Assembly (NCBI RefSeq): GCF_900141815.1
Contig: NZ_FQYR01000002.1
Span: 783,091 to 847,090 of the forward strand
From: Rubritalea squalenifaciens DSM 18772
Lineage (GTDB): Bacteria; Verrucomicrobiota; Verrucomicrobiia; Verrucomicrobiales; Akkermansiaceae
DNA length: 64,000 bases
Direction of reading: 5' to 3'
The notes below the pieces were generated by a model. The model was not told the origin of the DNA, did no database searches, and worked only from the letters and a program-made list of their open reading frames with translations. A program made the position numbers and the translations under genes. Every line of letters starts with the position of its first letter. Within the stretch, counting starts at the first letter, position 1. Of the stretch, positions 51,040 to 59,431 are shown piece after piece.

Positions 51040-54000
51040 TTACTCGCTGGCCTCGACCTTGAAGAAGAGTTTTGGCTTTTGCAGTGTGGTTGAGTCTGAC
51101 TCGGTGGTGACTTGCTGGAATCCGGAGCCGAGCAGCGGGTGGCTGATGGCTTGGGTCTCGGTGGAGGGGAGGAGCCAGGTGCTGAGGTCGTCTGATACGA
51201 GGACTTGGTAGCTGAGTGAGTGGGTTCCCGGTGTGCGGCGGGTGTAGACGATTTCAGCTTTGTTTGTGGATGGGTTGATGACGATGGACGGAAGGGTGGA
51301 GCGGGCATCCTTGTAGAGCGGGTTAGCTCCGAAGGCGTATTCCTGTAGTAGGTTGATGCCGTCTCCATCTCCATCGGAGCTGAAGTCCGGGCTGGTGCTG
51401 CCGGTGTTACGGTAGGCCCAGGCGGCTTTCGCCTGATTGGTGAGTAGGTAGTGATTGCTAACCGCAGTAGCGTCAAAGGCGCTGTTGTAGATGTGGACTT
51501 CATCAATGGCTCCCAGGAAGTTGTATCCTGTGGCGTGGCTGGCGCCTCCGATAACAGCGGATCCGTCAACCGTAGTATTCATGCTCTGGCTGCTGGAGGT
51601 GAGGTTGGTTTCTAACACTCCGTCAACATAGAGCTTGGCCTCGGTGACATTGAGGGTGGAATCCGTATTAAAGTCGTCGATCACGATGGCGACATGGTGC
51701 CACTGGCCGTCATTTATCTTGGTGCTGCCGTAGATGTATCCGCCTTGTACTTCGAGGCGGAGAGTCTGGTCGTTGCCAGAGGGGTTGAGTCGGCAGGTGA
51801 CACGTTGGCCGTTGCTGTTAGGGCCGTAGGCAAAGAAGGTTTGGTTTTCCGTAGGGCTGCCGTCCGGGACTTTGAGCCAAGCAGTGATGGTGCGGGCAGA
51901 TTTTCCAGAGGGAAGGGTGAGTCCGCTGAGGTTGACTTGGTCGTCATCACCGTCGAAGTCCAGGGCGTAGCCGTGCTTGCCCAGAATATGGGCGGCATTG
52001 AGATCGGTGAAACCAGAGAGGGCGCCCGCATAAGCCCCACTGGCTTCATAGACCAGGCTGCCTTCGGTTTCATTCAGCGGGAACCAGAGATCGGTGGAAG
52101 GCACGATGACGTTTACCGTGACGGTGGCGGTGACTTCATTCTCTCCGTCGGTGACGGTATAGTCGAAGACGTGCTGGCCGTAGGCTCCTGCATTGGCGGT
52201 GAAATCGATGTTAGACCCATTGATCACAGCACTGCCGAAGGGTGGCTGGCCTACAGAGGCGATGCTCAGTGCGGACGGAGCTCCATCATCAAGGTCGTTG
52301 GCCAGTACGGGAATGGAGACGGATTGGGTACCCTGAGTCTGAGCCTGGTCGTTCTCGGGAGCTGGGATGGGAGAGGGAGGGGTGGCGCGGTAGAGCTCAG
52401 AATCCGGGATGATGGCCTTAGCCGTGCTCGGGCCGGACCAGGAAAGGCTGAGTGCAGGGGTGTCGGCAGCCGTACGGTAGTAAAGGCGGAATGGATGAAG
52501 GCCTGCTTTCAGTTTGATGGTGCCGGAAGCCTCCGAGCCGGAATGGCTAAAGTCATCGTCGATCACGAGGCTGTCATGGATGCGCAGGATGGTGCCCTCA
52601 TCAGAAGTGGTGTAGAAGGTCCAGGTGCCGTCTTCCGGGATATCGATGTATCCGGTGTAGAGGAGACCTGCATCCGTATCCGTTGTGAGGTGAGATGTGG
52701 AAATGGTGGTAGTGTCCACGGTGCTCAGCGGAGTCATCGCTTGGAACTCTGGCACCCAGGCCCAGCTGCCCTCGAACTTGGAGACCTCAATCCCGCTCTC
52801 GGCGGCGGTGTTGACTGCCGGGACGAGTTCACTGTCATAAGCGCGGCTGGCGGATGAGTTTGGCTGGCGGATTTGCAGGACACGGTCCTTCATGCGTTGC
52901 TGCAGCGTGGTGAAATAGGCGGAGCTACTCGCGAGGTTGACGGCCTCAGGCTCATCGCTGAGGGTGTCGTAAATACGGAAGTCCTGGGAGTGGGAGGTGA
53001 CGTTGTTGCGGATGCCCTTGTAGCCATCCAGGTAGATGACTTGGGACTGGTTGCGGGAGGTGCCGCCATGGTTCGTGTAGTATCCTGGAGTGGAACCGCC
53101 TACAGAGTATTCCACATAGGTGATGGGCTCCCTCTGAGAGCCTGAACCGGTGAGGGTGGGAACCAGGGAAACTCCATCGCTGCGGGCCGGAGCGTCGATA
53201 CCGGCAAAGTCGCAGAAGGTGGGGAGCCAGTCGTGAAACTGGGAGAGCTGGTTGGTGATGGTATTTGCCTGCACGCGGGTAGGGCCCCAGGCTAGAGTGG
53301 GCATGCGGATGCCGCCCTCATGCGTGTCGCGCTTTTCTCCTTCGAAGGGGCCATAGGACTGGAACGCGGTCGGGCTGTGGCCTATACCGCTGATGTAGCT
53401 TTCGCTGTGTGGACCGTTGTCCGAGGTGAAGACGATGATGGTATTGTCATCGATGTTCAGGTCTTTGAGAGTCTGAACAAGGTCGCCAACGCAGTCATCG
53501 ATACGGGTGACCATGGTGGCAAAGCGCTCGTCACCATCGGACCAGCCATTCCCGGTATAGAGTGGGTTACGGTAGGAATCGATGGTTCCCGTGGCAGTAT
53601 TGATCATGCTGCCAGCGGTGCCATTCCACTGGAGGCCACCAGTAAGGCCCTTGCCGCTCGGGTAGGCTACGGTTGGCAGCTGAAGGGCTGCGTGTGGAGT
53701 ATCATAGGCGAGGTAGAGGAAAAAGGGACGGTTCGGATTGTTGTTTGTTTCATCAATGATGAGTTTCTTGGCGCGGGCAGTGAAGAGGTCGGTAGTGTAG
53801 CACTTGTCGAGGTCGTCCGAGATTTCGTTGTTGTTTTCCCAGACTTCTTTGGTGCCACGGGACGCGGTGACGTGATCCGGGTAGTGGGTGTGGCCGTCTC
53901 CGTGGCGGACATACCCGTAAAAGTAGTCGAAGCCGCGCTTGGTCGGGTAAGCTGGCCAGCCGGTGGGATTGGAACCAGAACCTTGGAGGCCGTATTTGCC

Positions 54001-54369
54001 GATGATGGCGGTGTAGTAGCCAGCCGCTTGTAAGGTGGAAGCCAGGGTGTGGTTGTCTTCCAGCGCTTTATCAAATTGGTTGTCCCGGACGTTTGAGTGG
54101 CCTTGATGCACGCCGAGCAACAGAGAGGCGCGTGCAGGGGCACAGACGGGCGCCGGAGTGTAGTGACGGTTGAGGATCATCCCTTCACCAGCCATCGCAT
54201 CCAGCTCAGGAGTAGACATTTTCTTGGTCCCCGCCTTGTTGTTCTGGAACAAGACTCCGAGGTCGCCGTAGCCGAGGTCATCCGTGAGAATGAAGATGAT
54301 GTTCGGTGCGGCGGAGCAGGTGAGGATTGTGGATACAATAAGGGTGAGGATGCGTGTGAGGACCTTCAT
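51040..54369 (-). CDS. Secreted multidomain sulfatase
   Basis: This 1109-residue protein has a signal peptide (1-21), an arylsulfatase domain (about 22-470), a PA14-like domain (about 530-650), an Ig/cadherin-like repeat (about 663-760), a LamG domain (about 765-975) and a C-terminal module (about 980-1109). The active-site CxPxR is C76-A-P-A-R80, to be converted to formylglycine; metal ligands include D30, D31 and the later FTSDNG. A formylglycine-generating enzyme is not in the window. The substrate should be a sulfated polysaccharide or glycan, which the extra domains would bind. The last module resembles that of the esterase. Confidence 0.92.
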   Translation of the reverse strand: MKVLTRILTLIVSTILTCSAAPNIIFILTDDLGYGDLGVLFQNNKAGTKKMSTPELDAMAGEGMILNRHYTPAPVCAPARASLLLGVHQGHSNVRDNQFDKALEDNHTLASTLQAAGYYTAIIGKYGLQGSGSNPTGWPAYPTKRGFDYFYGYVRHGDGHTHYPDHVTASRGTKEVWENNNEISDDLDKCYTTDLFTARAKKLIIDETNNNPNRPFFLYLAYDTPHAALQLPTVAYPSGKGLTGGLQWNGTAGSMINTATGTIDSYRNPLYTGNGWSDGDERFATMVTRIDDCVGDLVQTLKDLNIDDNTIIVFTSDNGPHSESYISGIGHSPTAFQSYGPFEGEKRDTHEGGIRMPTLAWGPTRVQANTITNQLSQFHDWLPTFCDFAGIDAPARSDGVSLVPTLTGSGSQREPITYVEYSVGGSTPGYYTNHGGTSRNQSQVIYLDGYKGIRNNVTSHSQDFRIYDTLSDEPEAVNLASSSAYFTTLQQRMKDRVLQIRQPNSSASRAYDSELVPAVNTAAESGIEVSKFEGSWAWVPEFQAMTPLSTVDTTTISTSHLTTDTDAGLLYTGYIDIPEDGTWTFYTTSDEGTILRIHDSLVIDDDFSHSGSEASGTIKLKAGLHPFRLYYRTAADTPALSLSWSGPSTAKAIIPDSELYRATPPSPIPAPENDQAQTQGTQSVSIPVLANDLDDGAPSALSIASVGQPPFGSAVINGSNIDFTANAGAYGQHVFDYTVTDGENEVTATVTVNVIVPSTDLWFPLNETEGSLVYEASGAYAGALSGFTDLNAAHILGKHGYALDFDGDDDQVNLSGLTLPSGKSARTITAWLKVPDGSPTENQTFFAYGPNSNGQRVTCRLNPSGNDQTLRLEVQGGYIYGSTKINDGQWHHVAIVIDDFNTDSTLNVTEAKLYVDGVLETNLTSSSQSMNTTVDGSAVIGGASHATGYNFLGAIDEVHIYNSAFDATAVSNHYLLTNQAKAAWAYRNTGSTSPDFSSDGDGDGINLLQEYAFGANPLYKDARSTLPSIVINPSTNKAEIVYTRRTPGTHSLSYQVLVSDDLSTWLLPSTETQAISHPLLGSGFQQVTTESDSTTLQKPKLFFKVEASE

Positions 54370-54515
54370 GCTGATGAGTTGCGTGTGAAGTACGAAAATC
54401 CCGAAATAAGAGACTATTACGCGATAATGTACGTCTATTAATGAGAATCAGCAAAGAAGAGTTAACAGTCGTGGATGTAGATTTTTTCAAACGAACGCTT
54501 ACAAAGCGGGGTGCC

Positions 54516-54533
54516 CAGGGGACCGGTCCCCTG
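54516..54533. repeat. Perfect 18-base palindrome
   Basis: CAGGGGACCGGTCCCCTG is its own reverse complement. It lies 28 bases past the methyltransferase stop on the minus strand and about 150 bases upstream of the sulfatase start. It could form a 7-bp hairpin with a CCGG loop or be a dimeric protein site; there is no T-tract. Confidence 0.4.
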
Positions 54534-54561
54534 CTCTTTGGAGGGTCTCAATCACTGCCTT

Positions 54562-55611
54562 TTAGGGGCGAGCTTCGAGCACCATATTGAATGGAGTCTC
54601 GGTAATTCTGCGGAAGTGCTTGTAGCCGGCCTTATCCACAACGACTTCGCGAAGTTTCTTCTCTCCGGCCTGAGCGCCCAGAGCCGCGCCTACTTCCTGA
54701 GAAAGGGAGGTTGGTACGCAAACCATGGTGGAAGCGCAGAAGTAGAGTCTGCTGACAGGGTTGATGTTTTCCTCCAGCGAGTCTCCAGCCATGGGTTCTA
54801 CAATCATGCAGGCGCCCTCCTCGTTGAGGGATTTCTTGAGGTGCTTCATGGCTCCGGCTGGGTCGCCCATGTCGTGGAGGCAGTCGAAGATGGTGATGAG
54901 GTCGAACTTGCCGTGTGAGTCTTTGGCGCAGGCGATCTCGAAATGGAGGTTGTGCAGCTTGTGCTCCGCCGCATGTTCGCGGGCGCAGAGGATGGAGGGC
55001 TCATGGTAGTCCAGACCGATGAATTCGGAATTCGGGAAGGCTTTGGCCATGAGGATGGTGGTGATGCCGTGACCGCAGCCGATATCGGCGACTCGAGCAC
55101 CTTTTTCGAGTTTCTCAGCCATGCCTTCCACGGCGGGAAGCCATTCCTGAACGAGATGGTTCTGGTAGCCGGGGCGGAAGAACTGGGCGACAGCACAGGA
55201 AAGGCACTGGGTCTGGTCTCCCCAAGGGATGCCCTCGCCGGTTTTGAAGGCGTCTCGGATAATGGGTTCGTTGTGCTGGAAGGCGGCAGCGGCGCCGAAG
55301 GCCGGAGCCAGGTAGAAGGGGCTGTCGGTGTTGGAGAGAAGGAAGGCCTGCTCGTCACTGAGTGAGAATTTATGGCTCGCGGCATCATAGCTCACGTAAC
55401 CGGAGGCAGCCTGGGCACTGAGCCACTCGCGTAGGTAGCGCTCGTCTAGTCCGGTGGCGGTAGCGAGTTCTGCGGAGGTGCAGGGACCCATCTTTTCGAT
55501 GGACTTGTAGAGGCCGAGCTTCTCGCCGATTTGGACGAGAGGGACACTAAAGGCTCCGCCGAGATCCTGGAGAAATTGGCCGACCAACTGATGCAATTTA
55601 TCTTCATTCAT
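54562..55611 (-). CDS. Class I SAM-dependent methyltransferase with N-terminal winged-helix domain
   Basis: The 349-residue protein begins with a winged-helix-type dimerisation domain (about 1-95: LVQIGEKLGLYKSIE, TSAELATATGLDERYLREWL), then a Rossmann methyltransferase (about 165-300) with motif I VADIGCGHGITTILMAKAF, motif II FIGLDYHE, and FDLITIFDCLHDMGDPAGAM. It resembles the O-methyltransferase/Rv2258c type. The substrate cannot be inferred. It is not part of an obvious pathway here. Confidence 0.82.
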   Translation of the reverse strand: MNEDKLHQLVGQFLQDLGGAFSVPLVQIGEKLGLYKSIEKMGPCTSAELATATGLDERYLREWLSAQAASGYVSYDAASHKFSLSDEQAFLLSNTDSPFYLAPAFGAAAAFQHNEPIIRDAFKTGEGIPWGDQTQCLSCAVAQFFRPGYQNHLVQEWLPAVEGMAEKLEKGARVADIGCGHGITTILMAKAFPNSEFIGLDYHEPSILCAREHAAEHKLHNLHFEIACAKDSHGKFDLITIFDCLHDMGDPAGAMKHLKKSLNEEGACMIVEPMAGDSLEENINPVSRLYFCASTMVCVPTSLSQEVGAALGAQAGEKKLREVVVDKAGYKHFRRITETPFNMVLEARP

Positions 55612-55824
55612 GATTTCAAGGGATAGGTTGAATGTGCTGGCAAACGACTTAAGCAGCGTTGCAGTCTGGTTGAATAAGTCCTTGAAGTCGAGTTCTTTTC
55701 GTTAGGTGTGAGGGTGGAGCGGAGAAGTAAGGCAGAATGAATGTTTTTGGGACTTTTCTTTTTGCCCGGTTTGTTGATGGTGGGGCTCCCGCGCGGGGCG
55801 ATCCCGGCGGCCAGCTATTCATTT

Positions 55825-56409
55825 ATGAAAAACGACACGCTCAAACTCGGAGTTCTCGGATCAGGTTCAGGTTCAAACATGCAGGCCATCATGGATGCCA
55901 TTGATGCCGGTACTTTGAATGCCGAGATCGTTCTGGTTCTCAGTGACAACGAGGACGCCTATATTCTGGAGCGTGCACGTAAGGCTGGCTTGAGAGCGGA
56001 AGTGATCGACTGTGGTGGCTTCAAGACCAAGTTCCCGGATGACAAGCAGGCCGAGGTGGCTCGTAGGCTCAAAGAAGCTGGCGTGGAGCTGGTGTGCTTG
56101 GCGGGATTCATGCGCTTGGTAAAACAGCCGATGCTGGATGCTTACCCGGAGCGTATTCTGAATATCCACCCGTCCTTGCTGCCGAATTATCCGGGCCTGA
56201 TGGCCTGGAAGCAGGCGGTGGAAGATGGTGCTGCTGAGAGTGGCTGTACCGTGCACTACGTGGATGCTGGCATGGATACTGGTCCGATCATCGAGCAGGC
56301 GAAGGTGCCTGTTCTTGCTGATGATACCGCAGAGACCCTGCATGCGCGTATCCAGGTGGAGGAGCACCGCCTCTATCCTGAGGTGATTTCCCAGTTTGTG
56401 GGGAAATAG
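55825..56409 (+). CDS. purN: Phosphoribosylglycinamide formyltransferase
   Basis: From the ATG at 55825 (MKNDTLKLGVLGSGSGSN) the 194-residue enzyme transfers formyl from 10-formyltetrahydrofolate to GAR in purine synthesis. Motifs: GSGSGSNMQAIMD at the N-terminus, the AGFMRLVK segment, NIHPSLLPNYPGL with the catalytic Asn-His pair, and CTVHYVDAGMDTGPII with the catalytic Asp. A longer frame to 55741 is not supported by the family N-terminus. metX follows after 53 bases. Confidence 0.95.
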   Translation: MKNDTLKLGVLGSGSGSNMQAIMDAIDAGTLNAEIVLVLSDNEDAYILERARKAGLRAEVIDCGGFKTKFPDDKQAEVARRLKEAGVELVCLAGFMRLVKQPMLDAYPERILNIHPSLLPNYPGLMAWKQAVEDGAAESGCTVHYVDAGMDTGPIIEQAKVPVLADDTAETLHARIQVEEHRLYPEVISQFVGK

Positions 56410-56462
56410 CACAGCCTGAATGAGGGCTTGGCATTTCCTGAGTTATTACTACGGTTTGCGGC

Positions 56463-57650
56463 GTGGCAGATTTGACCAACAGAGTAGAAACGAAGTTCCT
56501 GGAGTTCGGCAGCGCCGAGCAGCCCTACGAGCTGGCGTTCGGTGAGAGTCTTCCCGGTATCCGGGTTGCCTACGAGACGTGGGGTGAGCTGAATGAAGAC
56601 AAGTCAAACGCGATCCTGCTGTGCCATGCCCTTTCCGGTTCCCATCATGCGTGGGGCTACAACCCGGAGATCGAGGGTGTAGGTGAGCTGTGGCAGGAGG
56701 AGATGCACCAGGGATGGTGGGAAGAATTCATGGGCCCCGGAAAGGCCATTGATACCAATAAATATTTCGTCGTCTGTGCGAATTACCTCGGCGGGTGCTA
56801 CGGCACCACAGGTCCGCGCAGTATCAATCCAGTGACAGGCAAGCCCTACGGCAGCCAGTTCCCGCACCTTACGATCGCCGACCAGGCAGACATGATGGCG
56901 CGCGTGATCGGAGCGCTTGGTATCGAGCAGCTGCATGCAGCGATCGGTCCGTCCGTGGGTGGTCTGATCACCCTGACCTTTGCGACCCGCCATGCGGAGA
57001 AGGTGCGTACGGTGATCCCGCTCTGCAGTGGATTCAAGACCACGGTTCTCAACAGGCTAATCTTGTTCGAGCAGATCTTGGCGATCGAGAACGACCGTAA
57101 TTTCAATGGTGGTGATTACTACGAGGGCACGGCACCGGACTATGGGCTGGCGCTGGCACGTATGATCTCTCACAAGACCTTTGTGCATCTGGATGCCATC
57201 GAGCGCCGTGCGCGCAATGACGTGCGCCAGGACACAGAGACGCTTGCCTGGTATCAAGTCAGGGATACTTTCCAGAGCTATATGCTGCACCAGGGTAAGA
57301 AGTTCGTGAAGCGCTTCGATGCTAATACCTATCTGCGTATCATTGATATGTGGTCCCGCTACGATGCGGTTGAGACAGGTAAGGCGAGTAGTGTGGAAGC
57401 GCTGCTGAAGCCCTGCCGTGAGCATAATCACAAGTTTCTGGTATTCAGTATTGATTCTGATTTCTGCTTCTATCCAGAAGAGCAGGCTGAGCTGGTGGGT
57501 CACTTGGAGAAGAATGACGTCGAGTGCATGCACATCACGGTTCATTCCGACAAGGGGCATGATTCCTTCCTGCTAGAGCCGCACCTCTATGCGCCGCACC
57601 TCGCCTATGTTTTGGGGCAGGATGCCAGCAGTGTATCCCAGCTGGGTTAA
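56463..57650 (+). CDS. metX: Homoserine O-acyltransferase (MetX-like)
   Basis: A 395-residue alpha/beta-hydrolase-fold enzyme (GTG start) that acylates L-homoserine for methionine synthesis. Motifs: AILLCHALSGSHHAWG, NYLGGCYGTTGPRSINPVTGKPYG, the nucleophile elbow AIGPSVGGLITL, and the catalytic Asp and His in FSIDSDFCFYPE and DKGHDSFLLE. The elbow reads GPSVGG instead of the common GGSMGG; the nucleophile Ser is kept. Whether acetyl- or succinyl-CoA is used cannot be read here. Length is normal. Confidence 0.9.
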   Translation: MADLTNRVETKFLEFGSAEQPYELAFGESLPGIRVAYETWGELNEDKSNAILLCHALSGSHHAWGYNPEIEGVGELWQEEMHQGWWEEFMGPGKAIDTNKYFVVCANYLGGCYGTTGPRSINPVTGKPYGSQFPHLTIADQADMMARVIGALGIEQLHAAIGPSVGGLITLTFATRHAEKVRTVIPLCSGFKTTVLNRLILFEQILAIENDRNFNGGDYYEGTAPDYGLALARMISHKTFVHLDAIERRARNDVRQDTETLAWYQVRDTFQSYMLHQGKKFVKRFDANTYLRIIDMWSRYDAVETGKASSVEALLKPCREHNHKFLVFSIDSDFCFYPEEQAELVGHLEKNDVECMHITVHSDKGHDSFLLEPHLYAPHLAYVLGQDASSVSQLG

Positions 57651-57704
57651 ATTCATCGTATCCAGAAGGAGCGAAAGTCGCTATGAAAGGTGCTGGAAAA
57701 CGCG

Positions 57705-59369
57705 ATGTTAGAAGCACCTACCACAGCTGATTTGGTTAAACGGAGGCATGATCTGGACGCTCTCCGCTCCGGAGCCATGTTGCTGGGAATCGCGCTGCAT
57801 GCAGGGGTGGCCTATACCACGGCCCGGTGGTTGGTGAATGACAGTCATCAGAGTGAGCTGTTCGATATCTTTGCGAATCTGGTGCATGGATTCCGGATGC
57901 AGCTTTTCTTCCTGCTGAGTGGCTTCTTCACGGCCATGCTCTACCAGAAGCGTGGTTTGAAGGCGCTGGTCGCGCATAGATTCAAACGGATCTTCTTACC
58001 GCTGGTTTTGTTTGGTGCGTTTCTTTGTCCATTGGTCTCGTGGCTGGCAGACAAGTCTGCCGAGACGGAGGCCGCGGTGCCGGTGAGAGATTATCATGAT
58101 GAGGCCAAGGATGAGTGGTATGCGGTGCTGAATGGGGAGGTGGAGATCTTGAGGTCTTATCTGGAGCAAGGTGGTGATGTGAATGCTCTGCATCCTGAGA
58201 AATCGGCTAGCCTCCTGTCCATTGCGGCAATGACCGGAAACACGGAGTGTGTTGATTATTTGTTAGGTGAAGGTGCCAAGCTGGATACCTTGGATAGTGA
58301 TGGCGGTACGCCCTTGCATTCGGCGGCTTTGTTCGGGCGCGAAGATGTGGTGTCACTCTTGCTGGAGGCTGGGGCAGATCCAAAGGCTCAGAACAAGTAC
58401 GGTTATACACCGCTGGATTCTGCCTACCATCCCTGGGGTGTGGTGCAGTGGCTGGCGGGTGAGTACCGTATTGTGCTAGACCAGCCGTCTGTGGAGTCCG
58501 ATAGAGTGAAGGTGAGGTCTCTGCTGGAGGGGGCTGGAGCTGTTCAGAACATTGAAATCAAAGAGGAGAAGGTCACGAAAGTGGATGAGGCGCTACAGTG
58601 GCTGATGCATGGACCCTCACTTCATCATCTGTGGTTTCTCTGGTTCCTGTGTTGGTTCCTCGGAGGATTCGCTCTGGTGGTCTGGCTACTGAGAAGGTTT
58701 GGGTTTCTTGCGAGGACTCTGCCGGAGTGGATGCTGAGCTTTCCAGGGTGTTATGTCTGGTTGGTGCCGCTGCCGCTGCTTGGTCAGTACTTCATGTCCC
58801 GGGGTTACGGGTTCATTGGCCCGGATACCTCCACAGGTTTGCTACCAATGCCCAGAGTCTTGGGTTACTATGCGGTGTTCTTTGCCTTTGGTGCTTTGTT
58901 GTACACCCATGGCGGGGAGAAGAGGCTAGGCAGACGCTGGAAACTGGGGCTGGTGATCGGTCTGCTGGTATTGGCTCCAGTCGTGTTAGAGCTGGAATTT
59001 CACTACACAGGGATACTTGAGGGGCTGACCTGGGGGCGGGAGACGATTTCCGATATTCTGCAGGTGCTTTATGCCTGGGTTATGGTGTTTGCCTGCATGG
59101 GGATGTTCCGGCAGCTGATGAAGCATGAATCCAGCAAGGTTCGGTATATGTCTGATGCCTCCTACTGGCTCTATCTGATGCATCTGCCGTTATCCATGAG
59201 TGTCCAGATGGGGATGAGAAGCTGGGATGCGCCCGCGTGGTTGAAGTTTCTCATTGTCTGTGCCGTCGTGATGATTGTGTTACTGCCTGTCTATCAGTGG
59301 GTGGTTCGCTATGGTTGGATTGGGGCTTTGCTGAATGGCCGTAAAAATCCTGCTGATGAGCGGTGTTAA
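57705..59369 (+). CDS. Acyltransferase-3 family membrane protein with inserted ankyrin repeats
   Basis: From the ATG at 57705 (MLEAPTTADLVKRRHDLDALR) the 554-residue protein has the acyltransferase-3/OpgC pattern: RRHDLDALRSGAMLLGIALHAG with the probable catalytic His (32), FRMQLFFLLSGFFTAM, and HRFKRIFLPLVLFG. After the third helix, residues about 135-250 are a soluble ankyrin-repeat block (LEQGGDVNALHPEK, GNTECVDYLLGEGAKLDT, DGGTPLHSAALFGREDVVSLLLEAGAD). The membrane enzyme resumes with SLHHLWFLWFLCWFLGG and about seven more helices. The family O-acylates sugars or glucans. The ankyrin block probably binds a protein partner. GTG at 57690 is an alternative start. Confidence 0.85.
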   Translation: MLEAPTTADLVKRRHDLDALRSGAMLLGIALHAGVAYTTARWLVNDSHQSELFDIFANLVHGFRMQLFFLLSGFFTAMLYQKRGLKALVAHRFKRIFLPLVLFGAFLCPLVSWLADKSAETEAAVPVRDYHDEAKDEWYAVLNGEVEILRSYLEQGGDVNALHPEKSASLLSIAAMTGNTECVDYLLGEGAKLDTLDSDGGTPLHSAALFGREDVVSLLLEAGADPKAQNKYGYTPLDSAYHPWGVVQWLAGEYRIVLDQPSVESDRVKVRSLLEGAGAVQNIEIKEEKVTKVDEALQWLMHGPSLHHLWFLWFLCWFLGGFALVVWLLRRFGFLARTLPEWMLSFPGCYVWLVPLPLLGQYFMSRGYGFIGPDTSTGLLPMPRVLGYYAVFFAFGALLYTHGGEKRLGRRWKLGLVIGLLVLAPVVLELEFHYTGILEGLTWGRETISDILQVLYAWVMVFACMGMFRQLMKHESSKVRYMSDASYWLYLMHLPLSMSVQMGMRSWDAPAWLKFLIVCAVVMIVLLPVYQWVVRYGWIGALLNGRKNPADERC

Positions 59370-59431
59370 TTTACGTCATGAGGTGATCTCATTCTCGACA
59401 TGCAGTGGCTTTCTGATGTTGGATGCGTGTC

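Noticed and set aside
51694-52857. A 387-codon open frame on the plus strand inside the sulfatase gene
   Set aside because: Antisense shadow of the PA14/LamG part of the sulfatase; no family features and no ribosome site.
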